Source of the DNA: Triops longicaudatus
Taxonomy: Eukaryota; Arthropoda; Branchiopoda; Notostraca; Triopsidae
DNA: 64,000 nt
Direction of reading: 5' to 3'
Assembly (NCBI GenBank): GCA_022885665.1
Contig: JAGQDJ010000179.1
Coordinates: 1-64,000, forward strand
Shown here: one piece after another, positions 47,609-59,056 of the stretch
How the letters are laid out: each line of letters begins with the position of its first letter
Numbering within the stretch: position 1 is the first letter of the stretch
Translations under genes and position numbers: made by a program
The notes under the pieces: model-generated
Told to the model about the DNA's origin: nothing
What the model saw: only the letters and a program-made list of their open reading frames with translations
Database searches by the model: none

Positions 47609-50600
47609 ATGCGGTTATCATGTTTGACTTCGATAAACCATCAACCATTCCTATACTCTTCTATATTTCGTACATTTAGCCTCATGAGTACTCCAAGGAA
47701 CGTAAGTATTGAGCTTTGATAACACGAAAGATGTGATCTGAAATTTATTTTGATACTTTTCTAGATTCGAAATCTGTGCACTGCAGGATTTTCAAAGACA
47801 GATCTTGCTGACTGCCGAGATGGACAAGAGACGAGGCTACTTAACCAATTGAAAGCGCGTATTAATGCCACTGGTCCAATTACCGTAGCCAGTTACATGA
47901 GAGAAGTGCTGGCCAACCCCCTCTCGGGCTATTACATGAATAAAGACGTTTTTGGGTCTCAGGGAGATTTTATAACGTCGCCTGAAATTAGTCAAGTGTT
48001 TGGAGAAGTAAATCAATAAAGGTTTTCTTGCCATAAATTTGTTTTGTACAAGTTTGTTTTCTTTTTTTTTTTCAGTTAGTTGGAATATGGATGCTAAACG
48101 AATGGCGCAGAGTTGGCTCTCCGAGGCCGCTTCAATTGGCTGAATTCGGCCCTGGACGTGGTACTCTCATGGCTGATGTCCTGCGAGTATGCGATACAGT
48201 CAAAGCTCCTTATTTGTTTGGGATACGTTCCGGCGAACATCCGCGGATAAAGAAAATCGCGAATGAGGAATGAAAACTTACTTTGGAAGATAGGAATACG
48301 TTCCAAAGTTCCAAATAAGGAAGATAAAAATTACAAAAATTTTCCGTCTCGGTCTACTTTTCACAACGGTAAACTTAATTAATATTAAGCTGATTTATCT
48401 ACTTTAATTATTAGGTCGTTTTTTCCCGTTTTACAGCCTTTTGAAACATTGCAGCTCAGTGCCCAGTTAGTAGTTTTTATTCTGAAAATTACAGTTCGCA
48501 CCATAAATCGAACACATTTTAAAAAATATTATAAATTTACAATTAAATTTCATCCCTTGGCATAGTTTTGCTAGTTTAGTTGTTGTTAACTTTCTAATAA
48601 CTAATTATGACTTAATTGTATATGTTACATTAAATCTTGTCAAAAATGTCAGTATCGCTCCCAACTTAAATACTCTTGCTGAAGCTTTTTTTTTTGCTCT
48701 CCTAACGTTTGTAGTGTGCAGATGTGTACTTCGCTACAAGAGTTGTCAAAACACTGTATAGTGGTTATATTGCTATTAGTTTCTACCAAAAGAATATGAT
48801 TTTGACGGTTTTAAGCAGCAAGACCTGTGAATCGCGAAATATTTTGCCGCGTATAAAGAGAGTTGGTCTCGGAAAGTCGCCCGCGAATACCAAAACTATG
48901 AATGCAGGACCCACGAATAACGAGCTTTGATTGTCCTCAATAACTTTTACTATCATTGTATTTTCAAATATTACTTCTCGTATTTTTAATGTTTCTTTGG
49001 TTATAAGGTTTTCGGCAAACTGGAAAAATCGCTGGATGGCATCAGCGTTCACCTAGTAGAGATGAGCCCTTTCCTGAGTAACATGCAGGAACTCAAACTG
49101 TGCGGCTCGTTATCAAATACAAAGCACACTCCTCCGGAAAAATTGGAAAGTTCGCGCGATTTGCCTTACTACAAAGCGAACCGTACAATACAAGGACTTC
49201 CGGTGTACTGGCACTTTCAGTTGCCGGATATACCAGCCATTTACTCGTCCTACGTCGCTCACGAGTTCTTTGACGCTTTGCCTGTTCATCAGTTGGTGGT
49301 AAAATAAGTTTCTGGGCGTGAAATAACAGATATTTGTCATTTTTTGAAGGTTTGGTAATGTATTTTTGAATTTAGAAAACCAAAGAAGGGTGGCGTGAAG
49401 TATTGATAGACGTAGACACGCAAAATCAACTACGGTTCGTATTGTCACGGCATAGAACGCCTGCTTGTTCGTTTGCGCCAGTAAGACTCAGTTGTTAGTA
49501 CCGTTTATGCGATAACTTCATTTGTTGCGTTTTATTAGTGAATTTTCCATGAGCAAGATTGTTTACTGCGTTTTTTTAAGGTTTCTTCTTTAATATTTTT
49601 ATGTTGCGTGAAATTAATTCATGTAATTTTTATAGTAGGTTAGTTATATTATGTACGTTAAGTTAGGTCAAGTTGAGCTTAAACTAGCTTATAGTTAGGT
49701 TAGTGTGAGTGACGTTAGGCTATTTGAATTTGGTTAATCAGGTTAGGTTAGCTCAGTTTATGTTAACTTGGTTGAGCTAGTCGGGTACTGAATAATTATG
49801 TTAGGTATGTTATGTTATCTAGGTAAATCGTGTCGTTTGATTGTTCAATAACTTTTTCAAATGTTGGTGAATTTCTTTGAATTTTTCTTTTATATTAGCG
49901 TACTGTAAATGGATTGCTGGGTCGAAACGCTATATTGTTTAATTCTCCTATTTTAAGCTAGTTTTCTTGATTTATGGATTTCATAAGTCATTTAAGTATT
50001 GGTTGGGCTGGCTAGTTCATTCTAGAGCAGTTAGTTGGGCTGTCGTGTTAAAACAGGTTAGTTAAGCTAGGTAGGCTACTCACGTAGCACAATTATTTTG
50101 GCAATACGTGTAGATTTCGTTATGATGTAGGATGTTTAGATGTCGTTAAACCTGTATAACACGCCTAAAATACACTTAAAAGGTGTTCGAAGCTGTGTGT
50201 GTTAGTAGGGTAGTTAGTTTAGGTTGTATTAGGTAAATCATGCTATAGAAGTAAGGTTACGTCGTGTTACTTTAGATGAGTTAGGTAAATTTTGTTTGAC
50301 TATATGTTTCAACGCGCAAGATTGGCCATCTCTACAGTTTTTCGTTAGCTCGCCTAGTTTCTTATGTTGCATTAGCTGATTTCATGTTATGTTAGGTTAA
50401 GGTAGTCATATTAGCTAAGTTGTTTTATAGTATTGTGGTAGTTAACTTTGGTCATGCCAGATTAATTAGGTTGTCTTAGTTAAAATACATTGTGCTAGGT
50501 TAGGGCTGTTTAGGGGTTTAAACAAGTTAAACAGGAGCAAGATTAGTCAAGTTAGGTTATGTTACGTTTGTTAAGTTAATTAGATTGCGTTAGTTACCCT

Positions 50601-51600
50601 AGGTTAATTTATAGGTCAAATATACATGGTTAACGAAGATCATTGTAGTTTTTGTTCGTGCTGTGTTGAATAATTAGACTGGGTTAAGTTAGTAAGATTA
50701 ACTTAATATTGTTACATTAGTTAGGTTGTGTTATTTTAAGTTAGTTACATTAGGTAAGTTAGTCTATAATAGTGTAGGTAGTTAACTTACTTTGTGTTAT
50801 CATATGCTAAGTTAGTTAGGTAGTTTTTTTCCCTCTTGTTTTCATACCGTGGTCAACATTTTGTTATTTTTTTTTGTGTCAAATTTGCATTAATTTTTAT
50901 TATAAAACATTCTCCAAGGTCGACGATACGAGAGAAAAAGTTGAAGTCAGCCCGGAAAGATTAAACCTTCTGCAGCAATTGTGCCAAAGACTGGAATCCG
51001 ATGGAGGTTCCGCCCTTATTGTCGATTACGGCCATTTTGGGGAGAAAGGACACACCTTTAGAGTAAAATCATTTGAATTTACTGTCCTAAATGTTTTCCC
51101 TCTTTTGTTTTATTTTACCTTACATTTTCGTTCATCTTTTATTAGTCGTTATTTATTTGCTATTTTAGTATTTTAATTTAATTGTCTGACGTTTTATTAT
51201 GCTCTTTTATTATATTTATTTCATTGGTTATTATTTTTCCACTTAGGCATTCAGGAAACATGCCTTACATGATCCACTGAAAGATCCTGGGCTTTGTGAT
51301 TTGACCACGGATGTGGATTTTCGGCAGTTCGAACGGCTTTGTCAGTATAGCTCCGCCCCTTCGGTTACTTTTGGGCCTGTAACCCAGCGTGAGTTTCTGT
51401 TTCGCATGGGTTTGAGAGAACGTGTTCAAGCGTTGATGGGAAATCCGACAATGGATGAAAAATCCAAAAAATTGTTGCAAAGTGCGGTGACAATGTTAAC
51501 GGATCCTGAGCAAATGGGCGAAAGATTCAAGTTTTTCGCCATTTTCCCTGGAGTCTTGGAGCCTTTTTTGAAGAGACTCCCTCCTGCGGGGTTTGTTTAA
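47609..51600 (+). CDS. NDUFAF7: Complex I assembly arginine methyltransferase NDUFAF7
   Basis: Seven exons: 47609-47701, 47765-48007, 48076-48186, 49008-49298, 49376-49480, 50919-51062 and 51247-51600. All introns are GT-AG and phase 0, giving 446 residues (human 441). The first ATG in frame (47609) gives a basic, Ser/Leu-rich, acid-free N-terminus typical of a mitochondrial presequence; the later in-frame ATG at 47684 would lose most of it. Family blocks follow in order: TGPITVASYMREVL, GYYMNKDVFG, GDFITSPEISQVFGELVGIW, the SAM-binding EFGPGRGT (135-142), VHLVEMSP, VAHEFFDALPVH, GWREVLIDVD, ALIVDYGH, ADVDF-like TTDVDFRQFERL, and PEQMGERFKFFAIFP. NDUFAF7 acts in the mitochondrial matrix and dimethylates an arginine of NDUFS2 early in complex I assembly. 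Exon 3 ends DVLR at a GTATGC donor; reading on would reach a stop at 48271. All motif residues look intact. Confidence 0.95.
48187..49007 (+). other. NDUFAF7 intron 3
   Basis: 821 bp, no exon or repeat recognised. The reading frame stays open for about 28 codons past the donor, which could mislead gene prediction; joining to 49008 gives LRVFGKLEKSL, in line with LRVFTQL in the human protein. Confidence 0.7.
49481..50918 (+). repeat. NDUFAF7 intron 5, degenerate GTTAGG-rich sequence
   Basis: From about 49,630 to 50,830 the intron is filled with variants of GTTAGGTTA, TTAGTTAGG and ATGTTAGGTTA on the plus strand, with no long exact tandem run. The words match the arthropod telomere unit TTAGG and common GGTTA-type simple sequence. 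A smaller patch of similar composition lies in a Pax6 intron (about 13,212-13,262). Confidence 0.65.
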
Positions 51601-51730
51601 ATTTTAGCGTGTATTTTCTATAAAAAAATAATAATAACATGTCTCATTATTTTGCGCAATGGTATTTCGAATATGAATAGGAATGAACAATCTACTTACT
51701 ATCAATAATAATACGACTAAGATTCTCACC
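51601..51730 (+). other. Probable NDUFAF7 3' UTR
   Basis: Directly after the stop. There is no canonical AATAAA; the A-rich AAAAAAATAATAATAAC at about 51,622 could serve as a variant signal. Confidence 0.3.
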
Positions 51731-51894
51731 CCCCGTACCCAGTGGGAGAAATAGGGGTTTTAACACCCCCGAAATCTTAATTTTATCATGGTGAGCATAG
51801 GCGACCAATAAGTGTCCTAAAAAACTGCATATGGAAAACACCCCCAGAAACTTTATACCCCTCCCCCACGAACCAAAATCCTGGTTGCGGGCCT
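51731..51894. repeat. GGCC-ended short repeat, copy 3 of 3
   Basis: It has all blocks of the family: CCCGTACCCAG at the left, CACCCCCGAAATCTTAATTT TAT, AGCATAGGCGACCAATAAGT GTCC, a C-rich block, and AACCAAAATCCTGGTTGCGG GCC at the right. The ends are imperfect inverted repeats. This is the longest copy (about 164 bp) and the best for a consensus. Confidence 0.65.
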
Positions 51895-52861
51895 AAGGAT
51901 TCTTTTTCTGTTTCAGAAGGTGTTGGTCTAAAATTGATTGAGTTTTCCCGGAGTGATTTTATTTTTCCGTTTTACGGAGATAGTCGACCCAATAACTGAC
52001 AAGTAACTAACACGACGAATAACACAGGCTAGTTTTAAGTCCCTCGAAATTTCAAGCAACAGTAGTTTGGAGTTCATATTTCTTACCAACGTGGTGTTAA
52101 GAGAAGCAGCCTCACAGTTATGAAAATGCAAGAAAAAATAACGTAAGAGAAATTTTGTTCGAATGAACCAAGCATAGGGATCAAAATCCTACCCACGCCA
52201 CGCCGTAAAGCGCTCTAATAAGCGTGTAAAGGCGTGTGCTAAACTAGACCTAATGTACAAGTTGAACTCCGAATGTTAATTTTCGCTCCACTTTTTTTTG
52301 GGCTTTATTTCGCTGTTTAATTCGCTGCCAAACTTACCTTTAAAGACATAGTTGCCTTAGCAGCAGCGTGAGATTCTAGTCAAGCGTCTTCACACGACAA
52401 AAAAAAAAGAAGCTAAAACGCATCAATCCTATCAGTGATTATCGGAGCTCGGGTAGTTAAAAAATTCGGATTAGTTCAAAGCTTGTTAAGAATCGTACCA
52501 AAAGTTTAATTGCAAGTGTATTTCATATCGTATGACGAAAATCTGGATCGCATTGAGAATTTTCTCGACTTACAAAGTTCCATAACAACACAACACTTGT
52601 ACAGCGTTTTGAGCTACCAAACAATAACATGCAAAATAGCTAACAAAATCGAACACGAACATTTAAATGACATTATCGCCAAGCTTCGAAACGAAAAACG
52701 TCATCATAGAAAGATAGAATTCAACAAAAACGAACATTTTAACACTGAGATAATGGATTTCGAGTACACATTGATAGAAGGGCTACAAAAAACCGTCTGG
52801 CTTAGTGAGCTTTTCTTTTGTGATAGAAAACTTGAGAAGTGAAGACAAGCAACTTCCACGC
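51895..52861. other. Intergenic gap between NDUFAF7 and the secreted protein gene
   Basis: No supported gene. A 110-codon open stretch at 52510-52842 (+) lacks an ATG at its head and has no recognised domain. A minus-strand AATAAA (plus TTTATT at about 52,308) could be a distant poly(A) signal for the gene ending at 52862. Confidence 0.4.
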
Positions 52862-53848
52862 TTAAGCATCATGAGCGTGACGAGTTACCCAAAATGTATG
52901 TAGCACAGGTGTCGCTTCAATTGTCGGCCTCGTTGCGTACTCGTTCTCTGAATCCTCCAAATTCAGAACCTTCAATTGTCTGCGTCGGGCGCCACATCTC
53001 GGCGTGGTGCCACAATTATTGCAGTTATCATTAACTCCGTTGGTAGCGCCACTTCCTTGGCCGTTGTTCGTTCTAGTTGTACACGCGCAACACGTGCTGG
53101 TTTGCGTAATCGTTGTGGGCGTGGTTGAATTGTAAATAATTGTAGTCCTGGCAGTTGACACGGATACGCTCGTAGTTACGCTTACCGACACAGAAACTGA
53201 AACCGACGTACTAACAGAAGTCGTCGTGAGGTTGTAAGTCGTCGTTTGCAAATCCGTTGTAGTTGAGTAAACGGTGCTAGTTGATACCAAAGTATTCGCG
53301 TATACAGTCGTAGTCCGTCCGTACAGCAAGTTATAAAGAACGTTACCGAACAAAGGTCCTTTATCGAGGCCAATTCCAACGAATTCAGCGCCACCGTAAA
53401 CAGGAATCACTGGGCTAAACAATTTTGCCAAGCCTAAAAACGAAGCTATAGCGCCTATAGGAATTAAGATAGCGCTGGCGATACCCAAACCCACAATAGA
53501 CGGGGTAAATACCCCTGTGTTGCTTGGATTAAAAACAGTATTGCCTTGATCTTCGAAGGGCTCGAAAGCGTTGTGCTGAAATTCATTGACAAACTCTTTA
53601 TCTAGATGTTCGTTTGACGTGATTTGTTTGTTTTGCGCGTACTTTGTAGCGTCGTGTTCAGTAAAATGAGGGTAGTCGTCGATTCGTTTGAATTCGTAGC
53701 CGTATTCCGAAACAGAGTCGATTGTCGAAGTCCACGAAGGTTCCAGGCGCAGTATGTCACGTACCAGCTTTGGGATTTGAAAGCACTCCATGGGCAATAC
53801 CGCAAGATTCAAGAGCAATACAAACAAGCAGTACCGATTTTGTGGCAT
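52862..53848 (-). CDS. Unrecognised secreted/membrane protein, paralogue A
   Basis: Single-exon frame of 328 residues. I start at the ATG at 53848, because the longer open frame begins with TTG. The N-terminus MPQNRYCLFVLLLNLAVLP is a clear signal peptide. Then come IPKLVRDILRLEPSW (LEPSW at 35-39), an acidic polar region, one hydrophobic segment (about 118-144, VGLGIASAILIPIGAIASFL), VGIGLDKG, TTTVY, and a stalk of about 75 residues made of Thr, Ser and Val (alternating SV repeats), suited to O-glycosylation. The end is Cys-rich (CCACTTRTNNGQGSG, CNNC, RCGARRRQ) with a polar tail. Order and motifs repeat in the gene at 59057-59974. Function is unknown. It is probably a cell-surface or secreted structural or matrix protein; the ARRRQ site could be a furin-type cleavage, which is speculation. 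Confidence 0.75.
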   Translation of the reverse strand: MPQNRYCLFVLLLNLAVLPMECFQIPKLVRDILRLEPSWTSTIDSVSEYGYEFKRIDDYPHFTEHDATKYAQNKQITSNEHLDKEFVNEFQHNAFEPFEDQGNTVFNPSNTGVFTPSIVGLGIASAILIPIGAIASFLGLAKLFSPVIPVYGGAEFVGIGLDKGPLFGNVLYNLLYGRTTTVYANTLVSTSTVYSTTTDLQTTTYNLTTTSVSTSVSVSVSVSVTTSVSVSTARTTIIYNSTTPTTITQTSTCCACTTRTNNGQGSGATNGVNDNCNNCGTTPRCGARRRQLKVLNLEDSENEYATRPTIEATPVLHTFWVTRHAHDA

Positions 53849-56678
53849 TTTGACTCCTTTGAGCTTCAATCGTAACTTCTAACTGTCTAACACAAGAATT
53901 TGGCACTAATATTACAAGAAAGTATGACTTTCTGAGTTAAGCCGTGCTTTTAGGATTCTTGGGAGTTAAGAAAACGTAAAAACGTCCGATTTGGATGTAT
54001 TTCGTGGAAAATCACCGTCCAGAAGTTTTGAACCCTTTGATTGTGGCACTTTATAGTAGAATATTATGCAGTCCTTTGATTAGGTTCACTTTACGATGGT
54101 AATTGTTGCAAACGTGGAATTTGTTAGCTTTGAGGTGGTAGTTACTGCAACACTTGGATTTCATGCATTAGAAATTTTGATGAGTATTAATGCAAAATTT
54201 GGATTTGGAACACTTTCTGAGTGTCTTTCAACTCGTTGGTGTCTTTCACTTCTGCCAAATTTGCAAAGCGAGGATGACAGCTTTATACTACCACCGCTTT
54301 TTAAAGCTTGAACGCGTTTTCTTTCCCTGTTTTTCAGTATAGCTTGGAACCAAATTAGCCCACCAGCAGAAGATATCGCATAAAACCAAACTTTCATCCT
54401 ATTCTACGCCAAAGCTAATGGTTCTGACGGCGCCTATTAGTAGACCGCATAAGCATTTCTTCTTTGAGCTAATAAGTAGTTTCCCTTCTCGGAACCTTCG
54501 CTCCGAGACATATTTCCATCAGCTTGTTAGCGGAATATATCGCGATCTACTTTCTCAAGCTTCAAGGGTCAGTATGCGGGAGTCGTGTGTTGTACCTTTG
54601 ACGAATAACGGGCTTTCCGCGCTTAACTGCTGAATAATTACTACGTCGTAAGCTTTCTGACTTTTTGCTCCAGGTTTTTTCGTTGCGGGTAAGTTTGCAC
54701 GTTGGCCTACAATGGGTTGTGTTGCGAGTCTTTTTAGGTTTCCACAGCTCCGGAATTGTTAAATAAAAGAAAATGAGGTAAACCAAAACCTTTTACCTGA
54801 GCAGCGAGGCATTGTTTTGTGGGGCAAAACACGGAGATTTTAAGGAATTAAGTTTTTTCGGTACCCTGAAGGCAACAAAGCAGTAACTATGAGAAAGATT
54901 GCAATTTTAATCCCTCGTCTAGTTAGTTAGCTGTCTTTACGAGTCAACCAGGTATTTTACAGGCAAATAAAAGATTGCACTGAAAGATTGTTTCCTTCTA
55001 ACATTAACAAAAGATATATAAATCTTTCGATAAGAGAAGATTTTCGTCACGATTTCATGAAGGTCACTATTTATTCTTCCAACCTTCCTCAGGAATTTGC
55101 AAGACGGAAGTTTGCAGAAACACAAGTCAAGCTTTGAGCGATTTTTTTTTTGGCAAATATTGATGTTTCTTCGTTTATTTTTAAAGAAATGGGAATAGGC
55201 AAACGATAAGAAACTTCAACAAAAATTTCCATAAATTTCATCGAAACATTTTCGAAATTTTTAATTAGCTAAATTTCCCAAAAATAAAAACTTCCTGATG
55301 CCTGAAAGACCTTTCGCAGTGTTTTGTCGGATATCTGTTAAATAAAATAATTATTCGTGGATCAATCAACTCTTTCATGCACTGTCTAATTCATTAATTG
55401 GATATGAATTGTTAAGTATAGCATTAATTTGAAAATATTAGCGGAAAAGGCGCAATGTACGTTCAGAATAACGTAAATTGTCAAATCTTGAAGATAATTG
55501 GCGTTAGCAGAAAAAGTTTCGTGGAAATTTACGACTTTCCCGCTTAAATTCCAAGTTACGGTGCCAAGTCTTGCAGGAAAGTAAACAGTGACATGATGTG
55601 TAAAAAATTCAGATGACGGTTCATCGAACATTTGCGGCACACGTGATATCAATCAGCAGATCCAGAGCATGAAACCGAAACACATGAGCGCAAGTCTAAT
55701 ACAACGCTCTTTTTGTCGCGTCAAATGCTACCGAACACGAAATAAAAACTACAAAATGTCACACATGTTGATCCAAAAGTCATGAGCAAATGAACAAAGA
55801 AAACTAATAAACATTCCTGCACTTAAATCTTCCTCAGTATACAGAAATTTTAAAAACATTGGACATTTCTTTCTTTGTTATTTTTTAATTTAAAAACAAA
55901 TGAAGTGACTACATTGAAAATTTGTAAAACGATCAGCATTTTCTAACATAACCTTTCCTCTGCCAAGAGTCAACGAACTTTTTGGATGTTTAACACTTGC
56001 CTGAAGCCTGGATAGTCCCAAAAGGGCGTCTGAATTCAATTCTAGTTGCGTAAGACACTCGCTGGTATTTAAGGTTGTTTCATTATATACCTATTTTGTT
56101 TTACTTTTTTTTGTTGCTTTTATCACTGTTCTATTATGATATGTTAAACAGTTATAATCTCATGTTACAAATATTACAAAATTAGATGAGGAAAATTTGG
56201 CTGACATTGGCCGTCGTCCGCTGTACTCGATACGTTCTTATTATCTAGCATAAAATCTCGCACCGTCACTAATTACGCATATGGTGTCGACTACTATCTT
56301 CGTACCTTTCAGCTAACAAAAAATAGTATTGTAGGGTTGAACGCATCCTTTGCCACACTAATTTTGTTTCTAAAGTTAGAAAATCTTAAGAGGATGGTAA
56401 ACCTAAGCCCCTCGACGTTTTCTTTTTACTGCTGAAGTTAGAAAACGGACAGATGTGGTTAAGGAAAAAAACTTGTTTCCTTTAGAATGGAATGCTTTTA
56501 CCTGTTATCAACGTTTGGGCCCACCATAGAAGCCTTACAGAGCCATTCGTAACGCAATCCTTAAGTAAACACCACACTTTTATCACTTCCTTGTACAATT
56601 TTAAAGTTTCGGCCATTGTTTTTACGAGTTTGGTGCGTTAAATAAAGTTAAGTACTTCTATTTCAAGGTTAAGTGGCA
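53849..56678. other. Intergenic stretch between the secreted paralogues, left part
   Basis: The promoter of paralogue A should lie at the left side; a minus-strand CTATAAAG (plus about 54,049-54,056) lies about 200 bp upstream of its ATG and could be a TATA box. No third paralogue or exon was found in the rest. Confidence 0.4.
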
Positions 56679-57437
56679 CAGTGATACCTCGTACAGCAAA
56701 CGTCTCAAACAACGAAAAACTCGTATAACGAACTGCATTGCGGGAATAAAATATTTGTACAACACACTTCGTCTCTTACAACGAACTGCGAAAAGGCGCT
56801 CAAAAATCGACAAAGGGAAGACACGGGAAGAGGATGAACAGGAATCTTACCGCTAAATAAGACAACTTAAGCAGGAGAGACTTGCGAATCGAAGATGTTT
56901 GCCTTCAATTCAAAACGCCAGGAAAAAGTCAATAATTGGAAAAATTTTGGCCAACGAATAGTTTGTCTTGAAATCTAAGGTAGCGAAAAGTATGTCATGA
57001 GTTTCTTCACTGTGCACAAAGTTGATTAATGTTAATGGAGAACTTGTTTTAACTTAGATCGTTCAGGTGGGAATGGAAAAAGAAAACAGATTAGGTAATG
57101 TATTACATGAAAGCTCAAGACATCTACGAACGCAGCTATGGAAAAGAGAAAACAGTAATCTGTCCCATGTAGATTATTTTAAACGTGATTAAACTGAAAT
57201 AATTTAGATCCCTAATGAAACCTTGTCCATCGAAATCAACTCTTATTTTCTGATTTTTTTAAAAGTTTTTCACGCTTTTCAAACCAATATTTGATGTTCT
57301 GATTCATGAGTAAGATTCTTGGATGGATTAAAGCAATTTCGAAACATTCTTACGGAATTTAACATTTTTTACAACGGACGCTTTTATAGCAAACGCCGTT
57401 CAGGTACGGATTGGATTCGTTATAAGAGGCATCACTA
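56679..57437. mobile_element. Diverged pogo/Tigger-like element
   Basis: Left end CAGTGATACCTCGTACAGCA AACG and right end GGATTCGTTATAAGAGGCAT CACTA followed by TA are imperfect inverted repeats. Internal phrases such as CTCGTATAACGAACTG and CTTACAACGAACTG are typical of this element group. The right end resembles that of the MITE at 4235-4675. No transposase frame remains; the left TA is mutated to CA. Confidence 0.6.
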
Positions 57438-59056
57438 TACTGTACAAGTAAATTTAAGCGTGATTGTTAAACTTTTATCAACTATTAGTAATAAACTTCA
57501 CTTTATAAAGCTAAAAAGACATAAAAGTGCCTTAACTGATCCTAAAACAACAAATAATGTGACATTCGTTACTTGAACGGGCAACAAAGAATTTTGAGCG
57601 TTTTAGAGTTATGATTACTTTAAAAAGAAAAGCAATTACAGTATAACTCCAATTTTGCCTACACCAATTATCAATTATGGATACTCTCGATCATGTCAGT
57701 TGCTTTGACTTCAGTTCTTCCTTCGTCAAAAGATAATTTGTTACTTTAATTTTGAAGCTTTACTCATGGGTAGGACATTTTTCCTTAATGATCTTCAAAA
57801 AGAATAATTGAGAGTATAGAAGGTTACTGTCCGACTCCGGAATTTTCAAACATTTTCCTAATGCAAATAGCACGTGATTTTGTCAACTATCCTACGGTCG
57901 CGACCAGTTGACAAAATCTACTAAGTGTAAGATGTCCTTAGCGCTAAAAGATTTGCACTTCAGAAGTTGAAACTTTCAAAAACATTCTTTTAAAAAGTGC
58001 ATAAAAATTTCGAGGTGAAACTTGGATCTCAACATTTCTTGGAACTCGAACATTCGACTCTTCCTAAAGAAAGATGTAGCCTGCAGCACAATTAGCAGCA
58101 TAGAAATCCAGGAAAATTTAACTGCTTTTAAGTACTAAGGCAAAAGATCACTAACTTTATAGCTGCTATAAAAAGTGTGGTACCTATAAATAAAGTAACT
58201 ACGTCTGACAAGAGATTTAATTGTCACTCAAAAACAATAGTAAACGCGTAAGCTTTTGTTCGATAGCATATTTAACACTTACGCTGAAAATTTCATTAGT
58301 TAACTCCTAATTATAAGATAAGCTATCGCGTTGGAGATTATTAATTGCACGAGGAAATAGGACTAAAATTTGTCGTCTTAATCGAATCTTATCTAGAAAT
58401 ACGGTTCTACACTTGATCTGATCAAAACTCTAATTACTGAGGTCTAACTTGTTAGTCACATGAGCTAGTTATTGCTTTAAGTCCTATCAAATTTTCTCTG
58501 AAATGAATTTCAGAAACCATTTAAAATGGAATGATTTCGTTCAATGTTAACTTTAAAAATAAATCCTGCAGAAAATGGAATTTTAACAAGCTCTAAGTTT
58601 TGTATTCAAGTAGAAGTCTTCTGTGCGCATCACGTGAAACTTCGTTTCTCCAGCTCCAATTTCTTCGCTGATTCGAAGAAAAGTTTGTAAACTCAAAATC
58701 AGTTGCAAATGTATTAGTAATTCGGTATTTGGTGCTACAACAAATCCATTACACAAAGTAATAAATTCAAGGAAATTACGTTACTATGATTCAAGGAAAT
58801 ACATTCTGCTGAAAAATTACGGTAATAAACACGATTACATAACACTGTTACACACACAACGAGCCGAGAACAACAACAAATCGTTATTTTTAGCAAACAA
58901 GCATTCACAGAACGTCTAAAAGCCGTCAGAGTGAGTAAAAAAATACCTTTCCAATTAAATACTTCACTAGCACGCAATACTGTCACTGTAAGACACACAA
59001 ATTCAGTAGTACTACAATTAAATTCTTCGCTATGCATCTCTTTTTCTCTATTTTGC
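57438..59056. other. Intergenic stretch downstream of paralogue B
   Basis: The right end is probably the 3' UTR of the gene ending at 59057. The minus-strand open stretch 58735-59037 has no recognised domain. Nothing else recognised. Confidence 0.4.

Noticed and set aside
52170..52245. tRNA-like minus-strand segment with a GATCCC B-box-like end
   Set aside because: A-box match is poor and the ends do not form an acceptor stem.
52510..52842. 110-codon plus-strand ORF before paralogue A
   Set aside because: It begins with TTG directly after a stop, with no ATG until near the end and no recognised domain or convincing acceptor. It could be an exon fragment, but nothing supports it.
58735..59037. 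100-codon Cys-containing minus-strand ORF below paralogue B
   Set aside because: It sits where the 3' UTR of paralogue B is expected, does not start with ATG in a clear context, and lacks the family motifs.
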